Of a DNA stretch of 7,106 nucleotides, positions 1-4,856 are shown in pieces (within the stretch, counting starts at the first letter, position 1; each line of letters opens with the position of its first letter). The stretch is from an uncultured Lachnospiraceae bacterium (GTDB lineage: Bacteria; Bacillota; Clostridia; Lachnospirales; Lachnospiraceae): positions 1 to 7,106 of the forward strand of contig CAJTOW010000167.1 of NCBI GenBank assembly GCA_910577655.1, given 5' to 3'. The notes under the pieces were generated by a model. The model ran no database searches and had not been told where the DNA came from. It saw only the letters and a program-made list of their open reading frames with translations. Made by a program: the position numbers and the translations under genes.

Positions 1-41
1 GAAGTTTCCTGACAATATCGATTTGAAGGAGGAACACGCTT

Positions 42-602
42 ATGGCAATGCAGATTCAAGGAAATTATGATCATTCTGGCGCCGATTACGCAGAGCGGGT
101 GAAGGAAAAACTGGCCGCCGAGAGGGCGGAAAAGGCAAAGGAAGCTGGGAAAGCTGCTGAGGAAAAAAACGCTGGTAAGTTGTCCGAACCACGGGATGAA
201 TACATCAGCAGTGAAAAATCGGGACAAAAACCTACGGGGCTGTACTGGGTAGGCCAGGACGAGAACGGAAACCGGAAAATCTTTTTTGATGATCCGAAAG
301 CTGGCCATGCAAAGGAACAGGATGACCGTTCCGAGAAAAACGAAGATGGCAAAGCACCGAAGGTAGGCGGAGACAGCCAGGGAAAGCCGGCGGAGAAATG
401 TGTCACAAATACGGATAAGGTTGACAGGGAGATCAAGAAGCTGAAAGAGAAAAAGCAGCAGCTCAAACAGCAGATCCAGTCTGCTTCCGGAGATGAAAAG
501 AAAATCCGGGAGCTGGAGAAAAAGCTGGCACAGGTAGAAAACGAGTTAAGCCAGAAGGACAATGATACATACAGGCGGCAGAATGCTTCTGTATCAGAAT
601 AA
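42..602 (+). CDS. Hypothetical Lys/Glu-rich coiled-coil protein (186 aa)
   Basis: I do not recognise a named function. The ATG is preceded by AAGGAGG at 26-32 with a 9-nt spacer, which fixes the start. The protein is hydrophilic, with no signal peptide and no membrane segment, so it is probably cytoplasmic. A charged Ala/Lys/Glu helix covers roughly residues 16-45. A short less-charged block around 60-85 contains KPTGLYWVGQDENGN and FFDDP and may be the only folded part. A heptad-like coiled coil covers about 125-172, rich in K, E, Q and L, and the protein ends near a DNDTYRRQ motif. The middle (about 88-120) is low-complexity and likely disordered. It lies 136 nt upstream of another charged helical protein, and the two look like a functional pair. 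I have a memory impression, unverified, of similar paired hypothetical proteins in Lachnospiraceae. It could be a scaffold or adaptor protein, but nothing in the sequence proves this. Confidence 0.8.
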   Translation: MAMQIQGNYDHSGADYAERVKEKLAAERAEKAKEAGKAAEEKNAGKLSEPRDEYISSEKSGQKPTGLYWVGQDENGNRKIFFDDPKAGHAKEQDDRSEKNEDGKAPKVGGDSQGKPAEKCVTNTDKVDREIKKLKEKKQQLKQQIQSASGDEKKIRELEKKLAQVENELSQKDNDTYRRQNASVSE

Positions 603-634
603 AAGAGACTTAAGTTTTTAGTGTGGTATCAATA

Positions 635-669
635 CCGGGAGATGGTGGCAAATGCGCACTGTTTCCCGG
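635..669 (+). repeat. Inverted repeat / possible RNA hairpin between the two coiled-coil genes
   Basis: CCGGGA at 635-640 is complementary to TCCCGG at 664-669. Inside them GTG (645-647) faces CAC (657-659), leaving a symmetric 4x4 internal loop. Only GATTTT follows, so it is a poor intrinsic terminator. It sits in the 136-nt gap between the first two genes and could be an mRNA-processing or partial-attenuation structure. It may also be chance. Confidence 0.3.
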
Positions 670-726
670 GATTTTGGAAATGGATTATTTGGATTTCTAA
701 AAAATATTATATCAGGAAAAATTCAA

Positions 727-731
727 AGAGG
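727..731 (+). promoter_or_regulatory. Ribosome binding site that sets the start of the second gene
   Basis: AGAGG lies 7 nt before the ATG at 739. The upstream in-frame ATG at 652 would add 29 residues but has no comparable purine-rich site, so 739 is preferred. Confidence 0.7.
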
Positions 732-738
732 AATAATT

Positions 739-1242
739 ATGCATACGAAAACAATGGAAGGCCTTACAGGGGCAAGCATGAGTATGAAACTGATGAATAC
801 ACCGCTGCGAGTTTATAAAGAAGCGGAGCGAAGAGGAGATACAGCCGTCATGGAACGGGCAATGGGGTATGTAGGGGACTTTGCGGATAAAGCAGAAGAC
901 TATCAGAAAGTCACAGAAAAAGGTATGAAAGAGGATGCAAAGGAAGCGAGGGAAAAAGCGAAGACGGAGCAGGAAAATGCCATTCAGAAGCGCAAGGAAG
1001 AGCGTGAGGAACTGGAAAAGAGAATAGCGGAAAGCCAGAATGAGGATACTGATACCGTAAGCATAAGCGAGCGTGGAAAAGCCGCGTTGGACAAGAAGAC
1101 AGATTCGGTTCAGACTGGTGCAGATAATGGCATATCTGCAGAAAAAACAGTGGATGTTGTTAAGATGGAGCCTGTAATCTATACGAAGACCGGGGAATCA
1201 GCCGGACCTGAACCTGACGCAAATCTCTCTGTTTCCGTATAA
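739..1242 (+). CDS. Hypothetical charged helical protein (167 aa)
   Basis: Function not recognised. The chosen start gives MHTKTMEGLTGASMSMKLMN, a mildly amphipathic N-terminus that is not a signal peptide. Residues about 21-100 are almost continuously helical and charged: a segment around ERRGDTAVMERAMGYVGDFADKAEDY, then a Lys/Glu/Arg-rich probable coiled coil at about 58-100. The C-terminal third is Ser/Thr/Asp-rich and probably disordered, with VSISERGKAAL (107-117) and a VIYTKTGE block (147-154), ending in SVSV. There is no membrane segment. It shares composition and design with the gene before it but shows no obvious residue-by-residue similarity. The response regulator starts 52 nt downstream with no clear terminator between, so transcription may run into the two-component system. 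A link to the envelope-stress circuit is an inference from position only. The 'iS..gkaaL' phrase loosely recalls short regulators such as FlgM, but this is too weak to use. Confidence 0.78.
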   Translation: MHTKTMEGLTGASMSMKLMNTPLRVYKEAERRGDTAVMERAMGYVGDFADKAEDYQKVTEKGMKEDAKEAREKAKTEQENAIQKRKEEREELEKRIAESQNEDTDTVSISERGKAALDKKTDSVQTGADNGISAEKTVDVVKMEPVIYTKTGESAGPEPDANLSVSV

Positions 1243-1246
1243 AAAG
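1235..1246 (+). promoter_or_regulatory. Possible single degenerate VanR half-site upstream of the regulator gene
   Basis: CCGTATAAAAAG overlaps the stop codon of the preceding gene. It differs at one base from the second 12-mer of the repeat upstream of the ABC operon (CCGTAGAAAAAG), but matches the recalled TCGTANGAAANT consensus at only 7 of 10 fixed positions. There is no perfect partner half-site next to it. If real it could support autoregulation of the vanRS-like genes; chance is a serious alternative because it overlaps coding sequence. Confidence 0.25.
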
Positions 1247-1294
1247 AATCAGAAAAATCATATTGGTTTTATATGAGATACAATTAGGAGTCAA

Positions 1295-1996
1295 ATGAGT
1301 TACAATATATTAGTAGTAGATGATGAAAAAGAACTGGCCGATGTGATCGAGCTTTATCTCACAGCAGACGGCTGCACGGTTCATAAATGTTACACGGGCA
1401 AAGAAGCTCTGGAGTGCATCGCGCATACAGACCTGGATCTGGCAATTCTGGATGTGATGCTCCCTGATGTGGACGGCTTTCAAATATGTAAAAAAATCCG
1501 GGAGAAGTTCTGGTATCCTGTCATTATGCTCACAGCAAAAGGGACGGACGTGGATAAGATCATGGGGCTGACCATTGGAGCGGATGATTATATTACAAAA
1601 CCCTTTAACCCGCTGGAGGTGGCTGCCCGTGTAAAAACCCAGCTGCGGCGGTACTGGCTTTACAATCATTCTGCAGCGAAGCAGGGGGAGCCGGCCCGCG
1701 AGTATGATATAAGGGGACTGGTAATCAACAGGGACAGTCATAAGTGCTTTCTGTTTGGAAATGAACTGCAACTGACTCCCATTGAGTTTGCCATCCTCTG
1801 GTATCTCTGTGAGCGGCAGGGCGTTGTAGTCCCTTCCGAGGAGCTTTTTGAGGCGGTATGGGGCGAGAAGTTCCTGCAGAATAATAATACCGTCATGGCC
1901 CATATCGGGCGGCTGCGGGAAAAGATGGAAGAGCCTGCCAGAAATCCCAGGTTTATTAAAACAGTATGGGGGGTTGGTTATACCATTGAAAAATAG
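1295..1996 (+). CDS. VanR-like OmpR/PhoB-family response regulator
   Basis: A 233-residue cytoplasmic transcription factor. The receiver domain (about 3-118) has the acidic pair D9-D10, the predicted phospho-acceptor D53 in LAILDVMLP, T80 in IMLTAKG, and K102 in DDYITKPFNPLE. A linker (about 119-137) leads to a winged-helix DNA-binding domain (about 138-233) with LTPIEFAILWYL, the recognition-helix region NNTVMAHIGRLREK, and the C-terminal wing TVWGVGYTIEK. Length and sequence fit VanR of glycopeptide-resistance clusters. By family knowledge, phosphorylation by the partner kinase promotes dimerisation and binding to direct repeats. Start: AGGAG at 1286-1290, 4 nt before the ATG. The gene overlaps the kinase gene, the usual arrangement for a cognate pair. 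Likely targets are the 12-mer repeats at 3104-3127 and 3767-3790. Because no vanHAX genes are visible, I call it VanR-like rather than VanR. Confidence 0.95.
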   Translation: MSYNILVVDDEKELADVIELYLTADGCTVHKCYTGKEALECIAHTDLDLAILDVMLPDVDGFQICKKIREKFWYPVIMLTAKGTDVDKIMGLTIGADDYITKPFNPLEVAARVKTQLRRYWLYNHSAAKQGEPAREYDIRGLVINRDSHKCFLFGNELQLTPIEFAILWYLCERQGVVVPSEELFEAVWGEKFLQNNNTVMAHIGRLREKMEEPARNPRFIKTVWGVGYTIEK

Positions 1997-3098
1997 AAAA
2001 GATTTTCGCCAGATCCGTATAAAGATTTTCCTCCGGACGATTGCCGCGCTGGTAACTGCCGTTTCTGTCATCTATATAACATATTCTGTATTACTGCGCG
2101 GCCGCTTCGCTGATGGGATGGTGGCGCTTTTTCAGACTGCCCTTGGAATAAAATACGATGCGGCGCTCCAACTGTACGAGCGGATATTTCGCAGCCATAT
2201 GGATGCCATGATTCTGTTTTCCATTCTGCTGATATTCGCCGTATTGTTTTATTTTTATCTCCGTTGGCTTACACGGTACTTTGAGACGGTCAGTGAAGGA
2301 ATGGATCTCCTGCTTGCGGATGCACCGGGAGAGATTTCCCTTCCCCCGGAGTTGTTCTCCATTGAGAGAAAAATGAACCTGGTAAAGCACACGATGCTCC
2401 TGCAGAAAAGTGATATGCTCATGGCAGAACAGCGCAAAAATGATCTGATCATGTACCTGGCCCACGACCTGAAAACGCCGCTTGCTTCCACCATCAGTTA
2501 TCTGAATTTACTCCGGGATGAAAAACAGATTTCCGAGGAGCTGCGGGAGAAGTACCTTTCCATCTCCCTTGCCAAATCAGAACGGCTGGAGGACTTAATC
2601 AACGAATTCCTGGAAATTGCGAGATACAGCCTGTCAAACATAACACTACAATATAAGGAAATCAACCTTACCCGTCTGTTGGAGCAGCTTGTATATGAGT
2701 TTCAGCCGATACTGGACAGAAAGGGGCTGACCTGCCGCCTTGCGGCTGCGGATGATATTCTGCTGAAATGTGATGCTGATAAGATGCAGCGGGTGTTTGA
2801 CAATCTTTTGCGCAATGCCGTGCTTTACAGCTATGACGGAACCGAAATTATCATCGAAGCCGAACAGGGCAAAGACAGCCTGGTACTGAGATTTTCTAAT
2901 CATGGCGGGACCATTCCAAAAGAACGGCTGGAGCGGATCTTTGAACAGTTTTACAGACTGGATACGGAGCGCGGATCTGGCGGAACCGGGCTGGGACTGG
3001 CCATTGCCAGACAGATCGTTACACTTCATAAGGGGGTAATCACAGCGGAAAGTGAAAATGAGCGGACGGTTTTTACTGTAACGCTTCCTGTTTTATAG
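1986..3098 (+). CDS. VanS-like membrane sensor histidine kinase
   Basis: A 370-residue sensor kinase if translation begins at TTG 1986. It has a short basic N-terminus, TM1 at about 14-37, an external loop of about 36 residues, TM2 at about 74-93, then a linker and dimerisation helix. The H-box is MYLAHDLKTPL with His160 as predicted phosphorylation site. The N-box is FDNLLRNAVLYS (N273, N277), the F-box region IFEQFYRL, and the G2 box GSGGTGLGLAI (330-340). The G1 box is relaxed (SNHGGTIP) rather than DxGxG, as I recall in VanS (NTGSIP). The external loop (RGRFADGMV...YDAALQLYERIFRSHMDAM) follows the VanS plan of E. faecium type A, which is a transmembrane sensor that phosphorylates VanR. 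Start: no ATG fits. TTG at 1974 and 1986 are both possible; 1986 gives an 11-nt overlap with the regulator and has a G-run at 1968-1973 upstream. Extension further upstream would translate the regulator's coding sequence out of frame. Confidence 0.92.
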   Translation: MKNRKDFRQIRIKIFLRTIAALVTAVSVIYITYSVLLRGRFADGMVALFQTALGIKYDAALQLYERIFRSHMDAMILFSILLIFAVLFYFYLRWLTRYFETVSEGMDLLLADAPGEISLPPELFSIERKMNLVKHTMLLQKSDMLMAEQRKNDLIMYLAHDLKTPLASTISYLNLLRDEKQISEELREKYLSISLAKSERLEDLINEFLEIARYSLSNITLQYKEINLTRLLEQLVYEFQPILDRKGLTCRLAAADDILLKCDADKMQRVFDNLLRNAVLYSYDGTEIIIEAEQGKDSLVLRFSNHGGTIPKERLERIFEQFYRLDTERGSGGTGLGLAIARQIVTLHKGVITAESENERTVFTVTLPVL

Positions 3099-3121
3099 GA
3101 AAATCGTAAGAAAATCCGTAG
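3099..3121 (+). repeat. Exact 23-bp direct repeat, copy 1
   Basis: The 23 bases are identical to 3762-3784, in the same orientation and 663 bp apart. The copy begins immediately after the kinase stop codon (3096-3098). It covers the perfect VanR-type 12-mer and the first half of a second one. Confidence 0.95.
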
Positions 3122-3127
3122 GGAAAA
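3104..3127 (+). promoter_or_regulatory. Tandem VanR-box upstream of vanZ
   Basis: TCGTAAGAAAAT (3104-3115) matches all fixed positions of the VanR recognition consensus as I recall it from vanA promoters, TCGTANGAAANT. It is followed without a gap by CCGTAGGGAAAA (3116-3127), which matches 7 of 10 fixed positions. Two 12-bp direct half-sites is the layout expected for a dimer of an OmpR-family regulator. Relative to a start near 3166 the pair would lie about -62 to -39, just upstream of where a -35 should be. No TTGACA-like -35 is present, which is consistent with an activated promoter. Confidence 0.75.
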
Positions 3128-3141
3128 CACAGAATAAGAAC

Positions 3142-3186
3142 CAGTGGTTTTAGTATAATACTGCTAAAGCTACTGATTTTTGTTTT
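3142..3186 (+). terminator. Intrinsic terminator of the vanRS-like unit
   Basis: The arms 3142-3153 (CAGTGGTTTTAG) and 3164-3175 (CTAAAGCTACTG) pair over 12 consecutive positions, two of them G-U wobbles, around a 10-nt loop. A T-rich tract follows, ATTTTTGTTTT (3176-3186). This fits a rho-independent terminator 43 nt after the kinase stop. The loop contains TATAAT, the best -10 candidate for the downstream gene, so the terminator and the vanZ promoter overlap physically. A transcript starting near 3166 lacks the left arm and cannot form this hairpin. Confidence 0.65.
3154..3159 (+). promoter_or_regulatory. Predicted -10 element of the vanZ promoter
   Basis: TATAAT is a perfect -10 hexamer, 41 nt before the vanZ-like start codon. 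At the -35 position (about 3131-3136) the sequence is AGAATA, so basal activity should be low. The VanR-box ends 26 nt upstream of it. Predicted start is near 3166, giving a leader of about 34 nt. Confidence 0.6.
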
Positions 3187-3192
3187 GGGAGG
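3187..3192 (+). promoter_or_regulatory. Ribosome binding site that sets the vanZ start
   Basis: GGGAGG lies 7 nt before ATG 3200. The in-frame TTG at 3185 overlaps this site and so cannot be the start. Confidence 0.85.
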
Positions 3193-3199
3193 AAAAACT

Positions 3200-3763
3200 A
3201 TGTTTATGATAAGAGAAATTTTGGGCTACTGCATCATCAGTGCCATAGGAATTGCCTGTATGGCCGTTCTTTATGCACCTGTCTGCTTTTTACTGAGAAA
3301 ACGGGTACCCCCAAAGAAGCAGATTGCCTGTTTTCTGTTTGGAGCCTGTGTAATTATGGTTCTCGCTGCAACAGTCGTGGTTGGTGCGACAGGAACGGCT
3401 GCGGCTGACCGGTCATTGAATCTTGTCCCTTTCCGGGTTTTTCAGGAAACCTGGGATATGCCACAGCCTAAGAAAATTACCCAGACCGTTGCAAATATTG
3501 TGATGTTCATTCCATTGGGATTTATGCTGCCAACTGCCTTTCGGGGTATGCGATATTTTTGGAAAACCGCTCTTTCCCTGACACTATTTTCCCTGGCGAT
3601 TGAAACTGCACAATATTTTACCGGGAGATCAGCAGACATTGATGATCTTATGCTGAATGCGTCAGGCGGCATATTGGGGTATCTGGCATTTTTTATCATT
3701 TCTAAGCTGGTCCGGAAAAAACGTTCCCGCAAATCAAGGCGGAAACATAACCATTCCGTGTGA
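3200..3763 (+). CDS. VanZ-family membrane protein
   Basis: A 187-residue integral membrane protein with predicted helices near 8-32, 43-64, 97-114, 123-141 and 155-171 and a very basic C-terminal tail (RKKRSRKSRRKHNHS), probably cytoplasmic. VanZ-family signatures are clear: LNLVPF (73-78), the NIVMFIPLGFMLP segment (99-111), the E135/Q138 pair in the following helix, and the acidic DIDDLMLNASGGILGY stretch (146-161). It is somewhat longer than Tn1546 VanZ (161 aa as I recall), mostly through the tail. VanZ proteins are linked to low-level teicoplanin or lipoglycopeptide resistance by an unsettled mechanism; the exact role here is inference. The gene has its own VanR-box and -10 upstream, and a second VanR-box starts at its stop codon, so it appears to be its own transcription unit between the two-component system and the ABC exporter. 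Confidence 0.93.
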   Translation: MFMIREILGYCIISAIGIACMAVLYAPVCFLLRKRVPPKKQIACFLFGACVIMVLAATVVVGATGTAAADRSLNLVPFRVFQETWDMPQPKKITQTVANIVMFIPLGFMLPTAFRGMRYFWKTALSLTLFSLAIETAQYFTGRSADIDDLMLNASGGILGYLAFFIISKLVRKKRSRKSRRKHNHSV

Positions 3764-3784
3764 AAATCGTAAGAAAATCCGTAG
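3762..3784 (+). repeat. Exact 23-bp direct repeat, copy 2
   Basis: Identical to 3099-3121. Its first two bases are the last two of the vanZ TGA stop codon. The flanking bases diverge on both sides, so identity is confined to the regulatory block. Confidence 0.95.
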
Positions 3785-3790
3785 AAAAAG
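3767..3790 (+). promoter_or_regulatory. Tandem VanR-box upstream of the ABC exporter operon
   Basis: TCGTAAGAAAAT (3767-3778) is again a full consensus match, followed directly by CCGTAGAAAAAG (3779-3790; 7 of 10 fixed positions). A weaker third 12-mer, CCGTGTGAACAA (3800-3811; 6 of 10), starts 21 bp, about two helical turns, after the second. It lies at nearly the same distance from its -10 (39 bp) as the second half-site of the vanZ promoter (38 bp). The main pair lies about -84 to -61 relative to a start near 3851, farther than at vanZ by 22 bp. Confidence 0.7.
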
Positions 3791-3835
3791 AGTGGAATAC
3801 CGTGTGAACAAACAAGGAAATGGTGCTTTTGTTTT

Positions 3836-3844
3836 TGGTACAAT
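3836..3844 (+). promoter_or_regulatory. Predicted extended -10 promoter of the ABC operon
   Basis: TGGTACAAT combines an extended -10 TGn with TACAAT (3839-3844), one base from consensus. No -35 resembling TTGACA is seen at 16-18 bp. Predicted start about 3850-3852, leaving a leader of about 88 nt before the ATPase start codon. The combination of an upstream VanR-box, no -35 and a good -10 suggests activator dependence. Confidence 0.55.
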
Positions 3845-3850
3845 GAGCGT

Positions 3851-3938
3851 ACTAAGGCATGGGCACTTTTTTAATGCCGAAGGGACTTTACCCTTCAGTG
3901 CCATCGCGCAGCGATTTTAATAGGAAAGGAGTTTTCAC
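3851..3938 (+). promoter_or_regulatory. Structured 5' leader of the ABC operon (possible attenuator or riboswitch-like RNA)
   Basis: Four complementary elements fill this leader. GGCAT (3856-3860) pairs with ATGCC (3874-3878). GAAGGG (3879-3884) pairs perfectly with CCCTTC (3891-3896) around loop ACTTTA. GGCACT (3862-3867), inside the first loop, is the exact complement of AGTGCC (3897-3902), so a pseudoknot or an alternative fold that stacks on the second hairpin can form. ATCGC (3903-3907) pairs with GCGAT (3911-3915) around GCA and is followed by a T-run, a small terminator-like hairpin 9 nt before the ribosome binding site AAAGGAG (3925-3931). The shape recalls pseudoknot riboswitches, but I see none of the conserved bases of a class I know. 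Function as RNA is inferred from pairing only. Confidence 0.45.
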
Positions 3939-4856
3939 ATGGAACTGCTGATTGATAAGGTTTCCAAAAAATTTAAAGACAAAAAAGCGGTTGACAACAT
4001 CAGCCTGGAGCTGATGCCGGGCGTCTGGGGCCTTTTGGGCGCCAACGGCGCAGGCAAGACAACACTGATGCGGATGATTGCCGGGATTATGCAGCCCACC
4101 TCCGGCCAGGTGCTGTATGACGGTGTGCCAATTCAGACACTGGGGGAGGGTTACCGGGATGTCTTCGGTTTTCTGCCCCAGGAATTTGGCTTTTATCCGG
4201 AATTCACGGTGAAGGATTATCTGGCTTATGTCGCCGCCCTAAAGGGGCTGACCGAAAGGGAGAGCCGGCGGAGGATCCGCGAATTGCTGGAAAGAGTCTC
4301 CCTGACGGACGTCTATAACAAAAAGATCGCCAGACTCTCCGGCGGCATGAAACGCAGGGTGGGGATTGCCCAGGCTTTGCTGAATGATCCGGAGATATTG
4401 ATTCTGGATGAACCTACCGGGGGACTGGACCCCGGCGAGCGGGTGCGTTTCCGCAATCTGTTGTCGGAGTTTGCCCATGACCGTATTGTTTTGATCTCTA
4501 CCCATATTGTTCCTGATGTGGAGTACATCGCCACCTGCCATGCCATCATCCGGGACGGGAGGCTGTTAGCCACAGGAACTACAGAGGAACTGGTCAGACT
4601 GGTGGAGGGGAAGGTATGGAGCTGTACAATCCCTGCAAGAGCTGTGCCAGAATACGAAAGCAGGCTCCAGATTATCAGCCTGCGGAATGAAAACGACGGC
4701 AGCGTTTCCATCCGCTATCTGGCGGAGAATCCCTGCAATGACATTTCCGTCCCGTCTGTTCCCCGTCTGGAAGACCTGTATTTGTGGCTGTTCCCACAAG
4801 GCGGCGTAGAAAACCCAAAAAGAACCAGCCGAAAGAAAGGAGGTATCCATAGATGA
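3939..4856 (+). CDS. ABC transporter ATP-binding protein (exporter type)
   Basis: A 305-residue cytoplasmic ATPase that powers the permease encoded next. All ABC motifs are intact: Walker A GANGAGKTT (34-42), Q-loop Q81 in LPQEFGF, signature LSGGMKRR (133-140), Walker B ILILDEPT (153-160), D-loop GGLDP, and switch His189 in ISTHI. The nucleotide-binding domain ends near residue 220; about 85 more residues form a C-terminal extension, ending in a basic tail. Single ATPases of this type paired with ABC-2 permeases serve antibiotic, peptide or lipid export (BcrA/NatA-like). The substrate cannot be read from sequence. Start: AAAGGAG at 3925-3931 with a 7-nt spacer. The last codons overlap the permease start (ATGA), indicating translational coupling. 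The upstream VanR-box suggests induction by the neighbouring two-component system, which points to a role in envelope-antibiotic defence. Confidence 0.95.
   Translation: MELLIDKVSKKFKDKKAVDNISLELMPGVWGLLGANGAGKTTLMRMIAGIMQPTSGQVLYDGVPIQTLGEGYRDVFGFLPQEFGFYPEFTVKDYLAYVAALKGLTERESRRRIRELLERVSLTDVYNKKIARLSGGMKRRVGIAQALLNDPEILILDEPTGGLDPGERVRFRNLLSEFAHDRIVLISTHIVPDVEYIATCHAIIRDGRLLATGTTEELVRLVEGKVWSCTIPARAVPEYESRLQIISLRNENDGSVSIRYLAENPCNDISVPSVPRLEDLYLWLFPQGGVENPKRTSRKKGGIHR

Noticed and set aside
86..562. Long minus-strand open frame opposite the first gene
   Set aside because: Ser/Phe-rich antisense shadow of a Lys/Glu-rich gene; no ribosome binding site and no recognisable domain.
652..738. 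Upstream ATG at 652 for the second coiled-coil gene
   Set aside because: It adds 29 residues of a different, hydrophobic composition and lacks a ribosome binding site, while ATG 739 has AGAGG at good spacing.
1279..1284. TACAAT as a -10 for the response regulator gene
   Set aside because: A start about 7 nt downstream would fall after the ribosome binding site at 1286-1290, and no -35 is present at the right distance.
1848..1985. Upstream extension of the kinase frame to 1848
   Set aside because: It would add 46 residues lying entirely within the response regulator's DNA-binding domain in another frame. The translation looks random and VanS-type kinases begin shortly before TM1.
1310..2071. 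253-codon minus-strand open frame opposite the regulator
   Set aside because: The + strand encodes an intact response regulator with all its catalytic residues; the antisense product has no recognisable features.
3856..3902. Fluoride (crcB-type) riboswitch
   Set aside because: The hairpin-loop-to-3' pairing has a similar layout, but the conserved bases I would expect after the first stem and near the 3' strand are missing, and the gene controlled is not a fluoride channel.
3657..3920. 87-codon + strand frame spanning the vanZ end and the ABC leader
   Set aside because: It overlaps vanZ in another frame and covers the operator, the promoter and the leader hairpins; no ribosome binding site.
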